From NCBI RefSeq assembly GCF_008297955.1, contig NZ_VTPY01000001.1:496001-560000 (forward strand): a stretch of DNA of 64,000 nt. Reading direction: 5' to 3'. A program made the position numbers and the translations under genes. Source of the stretch: Billgrantia pellis (GTDB taxonomy: Bacteria > Pseudomonadota > Gammaproteobacteria > Pseudomonadales > Halomonadaceae). This document shows positions 44,273-51,716 of this stretch, piece by piece. Positions within the stretch are counted from its first letter, which is position 1. Every line of letters begins with the position of its first letter. The notes under the pieces were generated by a model. The model saw only the letters and a program-made list of their open reading frames with translations, made no database searches and was not told where the DNA came from.

Positions 44273-44329
44273 CACGCTCTTGGAAATATGGCAATTTCGC
44301 GGTCATGGCTAATGAGGTGAGATACTTTT

Positions 44330-44662
44330 ATGTATGTCAGAAGAGATGCGGCCGGTCAGATCATTGTGGCGAGCCGTGACATGACGCCGGAGTGTCAAGA
44401 ATTCGTGGCCGCGAATTCCCCGGAGTTGATGCTGTTTCTTAGTGTCTCCGGCGAATCGAGGAGCGATGCGCTGCTGCAGTCTGACCTCGATTTTGTGCGC
44501 GTACTGGAAGACGTGATCACTGTGCTGATGGACAAGGGCGTGATCAGCTTTACCGATCTGCCTGAGCCGGCCCAGCAGAAGCTGCTCGATCGACAATCGT
44601 TGCGCCAGCGTATGAATAGCGTCGGGCTCATGTCGGACTCAGACGACAGCGGTGTCATCTGA
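44330..44662 (+). CDS. small conserved hypothetical (sometimes labelled tryptophan synthase beta-like)
   Basis: This 110-residue protein opens MYVRRDAAGQIIVASRDMTP and holds FVRVLEDVITVLMDKGVI and FTDLPEPAQQKLLDRQSLRQ. From memory, this matches a small Pseudomonas/Halomonas family that databases sometimes call tryptophan synthase subunit beta-like; no enzyme motif supports that name. It is soluble and helical, with an acidic end (SDSDDSG). The upstream GAGGTGAG may serve as ribosome site. It is convergent with lapD, with a 14-bp gap. Confidence 0.7.
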   Translation: MYVRRDAAGQIIVASRDMTPECQEFVAANSPELMLFLSVSGESRSDALLQSDLDFVRVLEDVITVLMDKGVISFTDLPEPAQQKLLDRQSLRQRMNSVGLMSDSDDSGVI

Positions 44663-44676
44663 ATCCGACGTGACGT

Positions 44677-46596
44677 TCAGTGGGTACCGGCCGGCTCCGT
44701 ATGGCGGACCCCCGGCCCCGTCACCCCATCCAGCCCTAAATCGAAGAGTACCGCGGCGGCGCTGCGGCTCTCCACGCCTTCGGCGATGGCCATGATGCCC
44801 AGTGAATGGGCCAGGGTGGCCATGCCGCGCAGCAGGCTCTGCTGGTCCTGCCGCTCCTCGACGCTGTGACTCAGCGCAGCATCGACTTTCATGAAGCTCA
44901 GACCCAGGTCCTGTAGCCCAGCAATTTTGCCGAATTGGGTGCCGACATGCTCGAGGCCGACCTTGCAACCCAGCGTCAGCAGGGCGTTGCAGAGCGTGTT
45001 GAGCGCCTGGGGCTGTTGCAGGGCGACCGACTGGGGAAGCTCGAACCACAACAGGGGCGCAATCTCCGCGCGATCGCGAAGTCGGGCAATCAATTGGCCG
45101 ACGAAGTGGCCGTCGCTAAGTGAATCGGACGACAGATTGATGCCGACGGGTTGGCCGTTGGCGGCGGCATGCTCCAGGGCCGCGGCGACCACCGCCAAAT
45201 CGAGAGTAGGCGCCATGCCCAGGCGCCCGATCCACGGCAGAAAAACGCCGGCAGGACGCCACTCGCCTTTCAAGCGTAGCCGGGAAGGCACTTCGTGATG
45301 GATCAACTGGCCGCGTGCGTCGAGTACCGGGTAGCGAGCCAGGAGGACGCCTTCTTCGATCGCTTCGCACAAGGCTTGGCGCCATTCGTCGTGGCGTGTG
45401 TAGAGCACGCTGCTGGCGGGTTGTTCCACGATCGTCTGGCCGTATCGTCCCTGGTTTTCGGCGCTGGCCAAGGCACCATCCAGGCTGGCGAGCAGCTGGG
45501 CTCGTTCCTCACCTTGATGGTACTGGCACAAGGCGGAGGGCAGCGACACATGGGCACCCAACGCTTCGCCCAGGTTGCGCAGCCGCTCGGTCAGGTCGCT
45601 GCCGACCGCTTCCAGGTCGTGCTGACGTGGCAGGATCAAGGCGAAGTCGCTGCCGTTGAGACGCCCCACCGTGCCGTATCCGTACAGGTTCGCCAATTGA
45701 TCCAGGCGTCGGGCGACCCGAACCAGCAAAGTGTCGGTTGCCGCATGACCGAGCGTCTGATTGACCTCGGCCAGGCGTGCAATACGTACCATGACCAGCG
45801 TGCCACTGGCATCCTCCTTCTCGCTACGCAGATGCGATTCCAGACGGTCGAGCAGCGGGGCGCGAGTGAGAGTGTCGGTTACCGGGTCGTGCTGCATGCG
45901 GCGGCGCAACTGATCGAGCTTGTCGCTCTCCTCGCCGAGCATTTGACGTACTGTCTCGGAGAGTCGGTTCATCGCCTGCACGACGGCTCGGAGTTCCTGT
46001 GTTCGAGGTTCGTTGGCGATGGTGAAACGGCGCTGGCCGATGGCCTGTGCCTGGCTCACCACGTCGCGCAGCGGACGGCGAATGGAGTGCACGATCCAAC
46101 TGGCCAACAATAGGCTAACCACGCCGGCGAGCGCGAACCAGCCTGCCAGTTCCAGAGTGCTGTGCCACAGCGAGCGGTAGGCGAAACTGTGCTGGCCAAC
46201 GAGTTCCAGCGTGCCGTACTGCTGCCAACCCTCCTGTACCACGGCATGGCCCGGGGCAACGTCGAAGTGCACCAAGTCGATGAACCAGCCTGGCACGTCG
46301 TCGATGTGTTCGCTGGCGGAACGTTGCTCGATGATGTCGCCCTCGGTATCGCGCAGTTCGATGCGCTGATAATGGCCGGTGTCGAACTGGGCGGCCAGCA
46401 GCAGTTCGAGAATAACGGGATCCTTTTCCATCTGACTCATCGACAGCGCCAGGGCATTGGCGTTGTCGTGGTTCTTTATCTCGATTTCCTGCTCGATGTA
46501 ATGACGGCTGCTCGTCACCCCGATGAGCAGGCTGCCCACGAAGGCCAGCAGCAGCAGGGTCGTGATGGTCAGCCAAAGCTGCTTGATCAATGACAT
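44677..46596 (-). CDS. lapD: c-di-GMP receptor LapD
   Basis: The protein has 639 residues. TM1 lies at ~8-28. The periplasmic LapD/MoxY-type domain spans ~29-150 and includes the Trp of DVPGWFIDLVHFDV. TM2 lies at ~153-173, then HAMP. The GGDEF domain is degenerate (active-site loop GRLNGSDFAL). The EAL domain is also degenerate (HHEVPSRL in place of an E-A-L motif) and thus binds but does not degrade c-di-GMP. Known LapD releases or holds LapG according to c-di-GMP. It lies 76 bp after lapG in the same orientation, as in other Lap loci. Confidence 0.94.
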   Translation of the reverse strand: MSLIKQLWLTITTLLLLAFVGSLLIGVTSSRHYIEQEIEIKNHDNANALALSMSQMEKDPVILELLLAAQFDTGHYQRIELRDTEGDIIEQRSASEHIDDVPGWFIDLVHFDVAPGHAVVQEGWQQYGTLELVGQHSFAYRSLWHSTLELAGWFALAGVVSLLLASWIVHSIRRPLRDVVSQAQAIGQRRFTIANEPRTQELRAVVQAMNRLSETVRQMLGEESDKLDQLRRRMQHDPVTDTLTRAPLLDRLESHLRSEKEDASGTLVMVRIARLAEVNQTLGHAATDTLLVRVARRLDQLANLYGYGTVGRLNGSDFALILPRQHDLEAVGSDLTERLRNLGEALGAHVSLPSALCQYHQGEERAQLLASLDGALASAENQGRYGQTIVEQPASSVLYTRHDEWRQALCEAIEEGVLLARYPVLDARGQLIHHEVPSRLRLKGEWRPAGVFLPWIGRLGMAPTLDLAVVAAALEHAAANGQPVGINLSSDSLSDGHFVGQLIARLRDRAEIAPLLWFELPQSVALQQPQALNTLCNALLTLGCKVGLEHVGTQFGKIAGLQDLGLSFMKVDAALSHSVEERQDQQSLLRGMATLAHSLGIMAIAEGVESRSAAAVLFDLGLDGVTGPGVRHTEPAGTH

Positions 46597-46672
46597 GTCT
46601 GTCTTCCCCCGGGGAACGAACGCCTTGATTCGTTCCGTTGTGTCGTTGGCTTCTTGTGATATGGCTGTGTCA

Positions 46673-47392
46673 TCAGCCGAACCCTTGTTGCTGCATGCGC
46701 TCGATCACGCTGCGCCAGCGCGACAGACGTGCGACCGGATCCGCGCGCGACTGGGTGGAACCCCCCGCCCACAGGCCACTGCTGTTGAAGCTGAATACCG
46801 GAATGAGGTCGGTACGTTGGCTGGCGGGCGTGATGGAAGGGACGAGGTTGTCGAGTACCAGCGGCACGGCAGCAGGCGTCTCGTAGTAACCCAGCACCAT
46901 GTGGGCCTGCACGATCTGGCTGCGGCCGATACGCGCACGGACGTAGATCATGCGGAGCCGCGAGCCGGGCACGCCGAGTTCCTTGAGCGTGACGTACTTG
47001 GCGATCGAGTAGTCCTCGCAGTCGCCCTCGCGCTTGCCCATGGCCTCCAGTGGCGTGGCCCAGTGGTCTTCGACGCCCCAGCTTTGGCTATCCTCGACCC
47101 AGCGTACCCGGCGATTGAAGAAATCGTTGACGTCGCGCAGCTGCCGACCGATATCGGCGCCCAGCAGCCGATCGAGCAGGGTGAACCACTCCTCGAGAAT
47201 GGCCAGGCCCGAGCTGCCATACAGGCGCTGCATGCTGTCGCGCAATCGGGCGCGGTCCATGCGAGCCTCGAGCGAGCCTGGCGACAAGCCCAGCCCAGCA
47301 ACCAGCAATAGCCCGCCCAAGCCGGCCAAGAACCGGCGGCGGTTCGGGCAGGCGTTAGAGCGGGAGCCATGTGGGGCAGGGCGATGCGTCAT
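46673..47392 (-). CDS. lapG: periplasmic cysteine protease LapG
   Basis: This 239-residue transglutaminase-like BTLCP protease has its triad readable as C125 (EGDCEDYS), H164 (QAHMVLGYY) and D181 (LVLDNLVP). It cleaves the adhesin after its TAAG module when LapD is not bound to c-di-GMP. The N-terminus has NRRRFLAGLGGLLLVAG, a signal with a twin-arginine look. The ATG at 47392 lacks a clear ribosome site. The candidate operator lies only 18-34 bp upstream. The first gene of the lapG-lapD unit. Confidence 0.94.
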   Translation of the reverse strand: MTHRPAPHGSRSNACPNRRRFLAGLGGLLLVAGLGLSPGSLEARMDRARLRDSMQRLYGSSGLAILEEWFTLLDRLLGADIGRQLRDVNDFFNRRVRWVEDSQSWGVEDHWATPLEAMGKREGDCEDYSIAKYVTLKELGVPGSRLRMIYVRARIGRSQIVQAHMVLGYYETPAAVPLVLDNLVPSITPASQRTDLIPVFSFNSSGLWAGGSTQSRADPVARLSRWRSVIERMQQQGFG

Positions 47393-47409
47393 CGAGGCGC
47401 GCCGAAAGA

Positions 47410-47426
47410 TGTTAAGGAATGTAACA
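47410..47426. promoter_or_regulatory. candidate operator upstream of lapG
   Basis: TGTTAAGGAATGTAACA, with 5-bp arms TGTTA/TAACA, closely matches the site before the adhesin. Its closeness to the lapG start would suit repression or leader-level control, if it is functional. Confidence 0.45.
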
Positions 47427-47467
47427 CATTGGCACGAGTATAAAGGAGGGTAGCGTTAACAAATAGG

Positions 47468-47500
47468 CATGACACGGGTCATGTCGGCGTATTACCGCCG
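47468..47500 (-). terminator. paired hairpins downstream of the rdgC-plsC-CDF operon
   Basis: Two inverted repeats lie in tandem: CATGAC/GTCATG (47468-47473, 47478-47483) and CGGCG/CGCCG (47485-47489, 47496-47500). On the minus strand the first is followed by CCTATTTGTT, so weak termination of the leftward operon is plausible. Confidence 0.35.
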
Positions 47501-47521
47501 AAGGGGCGAAGTGGGAGGGGA

Positions 47522-48712
47522 TTAGCCTTTCCCCGGCCCCTGCCAGACTCTCAGCCGACCCATCCAGCCGAGATGAGGGGAGCATTCGCGCAGTTCGTGG
47601 GCAGCGTCGTCCAGGCTCTGGCCGGCGGGCAGCCGGCGCACATACACCGATACGTCGATCTGCTCGGCCAGGTAATGAAGGTCCAGGGCCACGCGGTTGC
47701 GCCAGGCGGGGCAGTCCTGCCACACCTCGTCGAGCATGGTCTCGATGTCGCTGCGCAGGGGCAGGCCGGGTCGCAGGCTGTGCTCGATCTGGTCGGAGTC
47801 GTCCTCCGGATCGATATGGAAAGTTACGTCGGCCAGCTCGGGGTAGGCTTTGCGTAGCTGCCGGCTCACGGCGTTGCCGATCTCGTGGGCCTCGGAGACG
47901 GTCAGTCTCGGCGGCACAACGATATGCAGATCGAGCACCACATGGCTGCCCACCGAGCGGGTCCGGAGATCGTGAACGCTATCCACGCCCGATACGGCCT
48001 CCGCGATGCGCTGCATTCGCTCCTGATCGTCTTCGGGCAGGGCGGTGTCGATCAGCTCGCGGCTCGACTCCCACAGCAGCCTCCAGCCCACTTGGCCCAC
48101 CATCACGCCAACGATGATGGCGGCCACCGCATCGACCCAGCCGACGCCGAACTGAGCGGCCACCAAGCCGACCAGCACGACGGCGGTGGAGAGGGCATCC
48201 GAGCGCGAGTGCCAGGCATTGGCCTCGAGCAGGCGGGAGTGGACACGCTTGGCCACCTTCAGCGTGTAGCGGAAGATCCATTCCTTGGCGACCAGCGAGA
48301 GTACGGCGACGCCCATGGCCCACAGGCCGGGGGCGGGAATCGGCGTGCCCGACAAGAGACGGGCGAGACTGGCCCAGGCAATGCCGCCGGCGACGAAGAT
48401 CAGTACGCTGCCCAGCCATAGCGTGGCCAGCGTCTCGATGCGTCCATGTCCGTAGGGGTGATCGGAATCGGGCGCCTGACGACCGAAATGGGTGGCCGCC
48501 AACACGAAGCCATCCGTCACCAGGTCGGAAAAAGAGTGAATGCCGTCCGCGATCAGTGCCGCCGAGCCCACCAGCCAGCCGACCACGACCTTGAGCAAGC
48601 CGACCAGAAAATCGATGGCGGCTCCGATCAGCGTGACCCGGTGCGCTTCGCGGGCCTGGATCTCGCGGTTCAAGGTGCCGCGTGGCGACGGCGGTGAGGT
48701 GGCTGCATTCAT
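47522..48712 (-). CDS. cation diffusion facilitator (Zn/Fe/Mn efflux type)
   Basis: This 396-residue protein starts at ATG 48712, which overlaps the acyltransferase stop as ATGA. Six TM helices carry the two metal motifs, in TM2 (ADGIHSFSDLVTD) and TM5 (AWHSRSDALST). The HPYGHGRIE loop is typical of the FieF/MamM-like branch. A cytoplasmic ferredoxin-like dimer domain follows (SHVVLDLHIVVPPRLTVSEA). About 90 extra residues at the C-terminus form a second small domain not present in the shortest members. It exports divalent metal ions by proton antiport; the metal cannot be decided from sequence. Confidence 0.92.
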   Translation of the reverse strand: MNAATSPPSPRGTLNREIQAREAHRVTLIGAAIDFLVGLLKVVVGWLVGSAALIADGIHSFSDLVTDGFVLAATHFGRQAPDSDHPYGHGRIETLATLWLGSVLIFVAGGIAWASLARLLSGTPIPAPGLWAMGVAVLSLVAKEWIFRYTLKVAKRVHSRLLEANAWHSRSDALSTAVVLVGLVAAQFGVGWVDAVAAIIVGVMVGQVGWRLLWESSRELIDTALPEDDQERMQRIAEAVSGVDSVHDLRTRSVGSHVVLDLHIVVPPRLTVSEAHEIGNAVSRQLRKAYPELADVTFHIDPEDDSDQIEHSLRPGLPLRSDIETMLDEVWQDCPAWRNRVALDLHYLAEQIDVSVYVRRLPAGQSLDDAAHELRECSPHLGWMGRLRVWQGPGKG

Positions 48713-49920
48713 CTTGCCGACGGTGCCTCGCTGTCGATAAGCCGGGATGCCCGGTGACGTACCGGATTGGCATACTGTGCCAACCACCAACTTCGCATCT
48801 CGGCAGGAACGTCGTTCAGTCGCGCCTGAAAGCGGGCGCGGTCGACATCGCTGACCTCGCTCAGGTCCAGCAGTTCCGGCGCATCGCCCAAGGCTTCCAG
48901 CGCCAGATAGTGGCTGGGAAACAGGCGGTAGCCTTCGACTACCTGGCGATCGATCTCAGCGGCGACGGCCTCGGGCGTATCGTAACCCGCTCCCAGCGGT
49001 TCGCCGAAGCGTAGCTGCACGCGTCCCTTGTGGCCGGTGATGCCGGCGACGATCGATTGGATATCCTCGTATTCGCTCTTCTCGTAGCGTCCCTGGCTAT
49101 GGATGGCGTGCAGTTCGCGGGCTTTCTGCAGGTCGCAGGGGTCGTACTCGTAGCTGATCGACACCGGTACCAGACGCAACTCGGCGATGGCGGCACCGAT
49201 GGGGGCCTGACGGTCCTCCTGGCGGCGAGCCATGGTCAGCATCTTGACGATCGCCGGATCGGTGCGATCGATGCCGTCCTTGGCGCGTCCCTCGCGCTGG
49301 GCCATCCAGATCGAATGATTGTCCTCGACGATGGAGTGACGGATATAGCCCGAAAGCGACTGATAGGCGGCCAGCATGGCGCGCTTGCCACGCAGCGCCC
49401 GGGGGACGATGAAGCTCTTGTTGAGCCGCATCAGGTCGGTCACGTAGGGCTTCTTGAGGAGATTGTCGCCAATGGCGATGCGCACCGTGTCGCGACCCGC
49501 CTGGTGCAAGGCGTAGTTGACGAATGCCGGGTCCAGGGAGATATCGCGATGGTTGCCGATGAACAAGTACGCGGTATTCGGGTCCAGGCGATCCAGCCCT
49601 TCGACGCGGAATTCGTCGGTGGAGGTCCGGATCATCCTTGCCATGTAATACGCCACGCGCATCTGGAAATCGCGAACGCCGGTCACGCCGCGAGTCTCAC
49701 GGCGAATGGCATAGGCGGCGATGGCGCGTGCCAGCCACGGCATACGCCGGTGAAGGCGCGGTAGGCGATAGCGGGTCAGCGCGTCGAGCAGCTCGCGATT
49801 GCCGGCCAGACGCGCCAGCACCGCGGCCACCTCGTCGTCTCGATAGGGGCGGATGTCGGCCCAGGGGTCCTCGGCCGGGTTGCCGGTCGGTATCTCGTTC
49901 ATCGAAGTATCATCGGTCAT
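48709..49920 (-). CDS. PlsC-like 1-acyl-sn-glycerol-3-phosphate acyltransferase family protein
   Basis: The protein has 403 residues. The acyltransferase motif I is GNHRDISLDP (NHx4D), the substrate-binding motif is around FIVPRALRGKR, and motif III-like VEDNHSIWMAQREGRAKDG and motif IV-like LRLVPVSISYEYDP follow. It lacks obvious TM helices and is longer than PlsC, so it belongs to a separate large soluble or peripheral branch. The acceptor lipid is uncertain. Start ATG 49920 overlaps the rdgC stop (ATGA) and its stop overlaps the CDF start, so the three genes are coupled. Confidence 0.85.
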   Translation of the reverse strand: MTDDTSMNEIPTGNPAEDPWADIRPYRDDEVAAVLARLAGNRELLDALTRYRLPRLHRRMPWLARAIAAYAIRRETRGVTGVRDFQMRVAYYMARMIRTSTDEFRVEGLDRLDPNTAYLFIGNHRDISLDPAFVNYALHQAGRDTVRIAIGDNLLKKPYVTDLMRLNKSFIVPRALRGKRAMLAAYQSLSGYIRHSIVEDNHSIWMAQREGRAKDGIDRTDPAIVKMLTMARRQEDRQAPIGAAIAELRLVPVSISYEYDPCDLQKARELHAIHSQGRYEKSEYEDIQSIVAGITGHKGRVQLRFGEPLGAGYDTPEAVAAEIDRQVVEGYRLFPSHYLALEALGDAPELLDLSEVSDVDRARFQARLNDVPAEMRSWWLAQYANPVRHRASRLIDSEAPSAR

Positions 49921-50849
49921 GCACTGTCCTGCGATGCGGCCTGGGAAGCTTCGCCGCCCAGCCAGCCGATCAGTTGCTCAATCTCTTCCGCCAGCGTTTG
50001 GGTCATCAGCATGAAATCGGCCTCGAGCCGCACGATGGCGTCTCCATCATCCTCAGTCTCGCTCGCTTCGTCGATCAGTGCGTCACTGAAATGCAGCGAC
50101 TTGAGGGTCAGGTCGTCATGCAGCACGTAGCCGAGTCGGCCTTCGATCTCCACGCCCAGACGGCTGGCCTGGCGGCCTGCCGCCAGCAGTTGCTGGATTT
50201 CATCGCTATCCAGGTCGACCTGGCGGGCACGCAGCACACCGTCGTCGCCCTTGGCCTTGAGCTCGACCTGATCGCCCAGTTGCAGCGAGGCGGGGCGCGA
50301 GCCCTCCTCGGCGAGCCATTGGGTCATCGCACGCATCGGCAGGGTACGGGACGCCAGCGGTGTCACCTTGAGGCTACCCAGCGTCTCGCGTAGCAGATCC
50401 AGCGCTTCCTCGGCACGCTTGCGCGAACTGGTGTTCACCGCAATCAGATCGCGGCGCGTGTCCCACCACAGATCCACTTTCTGGGTGCGCACGAACGCCT
50501 GGGGCAAGAATTCCTCGTAGATCTGTTCCTTGAGCTCCTGCTTTTCCTTGCGGCGCAGCTTACGTCCTTCACGCGCCTCGATGTCGGCGCCGCGCTCCTC
50601 GACCTCTTCGCGCACCACGCTGGCGGGAAGCAGCCGCTCGTGGCGCAGCATGGTCATCAGTCGCTGGCCCTGCAGTTCGTGCAGCAGGGCAGTGCCGGCA
50701 CGTCCCGCGGGTGGGCACCAGCCTACGCGTCGGGCTTCCTGGCCGGCGGGCGGTCGCGCCGCCTGTTCGGCCAGCGCCGTCTCCAGGTCGGCGGCGGGGA
50801 TCGTTGCGGCCCCATGCAGACGGTAAAGGTGCAAGTGCTTGAACCACAT
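49917..50849 (-). CDS. rdgC: recombination-associated protein RdgC
   Basis: The protein has 310 residues (E. coli 303). It opens MWFKHLHLYRL with the family's later GWCPP, YVLHDDLTLKSLHFSD and FMLMTQTLAEEI segments. RdgC forms a ring-shaped dimer that coats DNA and restrains RecA. It is the first gene of the rdgC-acyltransferase-CDF operon and overlaps the second by 4 nt. Confidence 0.96.
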   Translation of the reverse strand: MWFKHLHLYRLHGAATIPAADLETALAEQAARPPAGQEARRVGWCPPAGRAGTALLHELQGQRLMTMLRHERLLPASVVREEVEERGADIEAREGRKLRRKEKQELKEQIYEEFLPQAFVRTQKVDLWWDTRRDLIAVNTSSRKRAEEALDLLRETLGSLKVTPLASRTLPMRAMTQWLAEEGSRPASLQLGDQVELKAKGDDGVLRARQVDLDSDEIQQLLAAGRQASRLGVEIEGRLGYVLHDDLTLKSLHFSDALIDEASETEDDGDAIVRLEADFMLMTQTLAEEIEQLIGWLGGEASQAASQDSA

Positions 50850-51086
50850 GGTGCATTTCCTGAGCGAAAAGGACGCATATTATGGCCAACGGGGGGCGGG
50901 GGTTCCAGTGGCAAAGCGGAAGCGGCGCCAGATAGTCATTCAAACTATCGTTTGAATTCGGCGCCGCGGCGAGCCTAGAATCGAGACGTCAGCTCATGGC
51001 ATACCAGCCACGCCCCGGGCAGCGCCACTGCCCGACGCGTCGGGCAGGGTGGGCTGCCAAGAAACTCATACAGAGGAGCGAAGAGA

Positions 51087-51515
51087 GTGGATTCTCGGAT
51101 TTCTCGCATCACGCTGCGTGTGCGCGGCTACCATCTCGATGGCTACGGCCATGTCAACAATGCACGCTATCTGGAATTTTTCGAGGAGGGGCGCTGGGGC
51201 TACTTCGACGATCGCCCGGCTCTCGCCCGGCACTTTGCATCCGGCCACCCTGCGCTGGTCGCGGTTAACCTCAATGTCAACTACCGACTGGCCGCCGTAG
51301 CGGGCGACGACCTCGAAGTGCTCACCCAAGTGGCCGAACTCGGCAGCCGCAGTGCACGCTTGTACCAGCAGATACGTCGCCTTGGCGATGGAAAGCAGGT
51401 CACCGACGCCGACCTCACCTGCGTGTTGCTCAACATGCGCACCCAGCAGTCCATGACCATCGAAGGCGAGATACGCCAAGCCCTGGAGAGGCTGGTGCTA
51501 CCGAAAGCCTCCTAA
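51087..51515 (+). CDS. hot-dog acyl-CoA thioesterase (YbgC/FadM type)
   Basis: This 142-residue protein has GTG as start at 51087 with GAGGAG at 51073-51078. The hot-dog signature is LDGYGHVNNARYLEFFEEGR; the second half includes VNLNVNYRLAAVAGDDLEVL. These 4-hydroxybenzoyl-CoA-thioesterase-like proteins hydrolyse acyl-CoA thioesters. The acyl chain preference is unknown. It lies alone between rdgC (divergent) and gyrA. Confidence 0.88.
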   Translation: MDSRISRITLRVRGYHLDGYGHVNNARYLEFFEEGRWGYFDDRPALARHFASGHPALVAVNLNVNYRLAAVAGDDLEVLTQVAELGSRSARLYQQIRRLGDGKQVTDADLTCVLLNMRTQQSMTIEGEIRQALERLVLPKAS

Positions 51516-51716
51516 GCGGCAAGATATCCCAGGCCATGCCCAGCGTTCCTTGGCACGTTCCCACACGCTGCCTTTGTGCCGGCTGGAGTGGTATGATGGC
51601 AGGCTGTTAATGGCGTTCCGTAATTAGGCGAAACACTGCGCGATTCGCTCGCGCACGTAAGTCGTGGAGTGTTTGCTTAGCGCCAAATCGCTGTAGCGTA
51701 AAGGACTCGAAAACCC

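Noticed and set aside
44677..46596. Active diguanylate cyclase/phosphodiesterase reading of the GGDEF-EAL protein
   Set aside because: Both active-site motifs are degenerate (NGSDF and EVPSRL), and the LapG neighbour identifies it as the LapD receptor.
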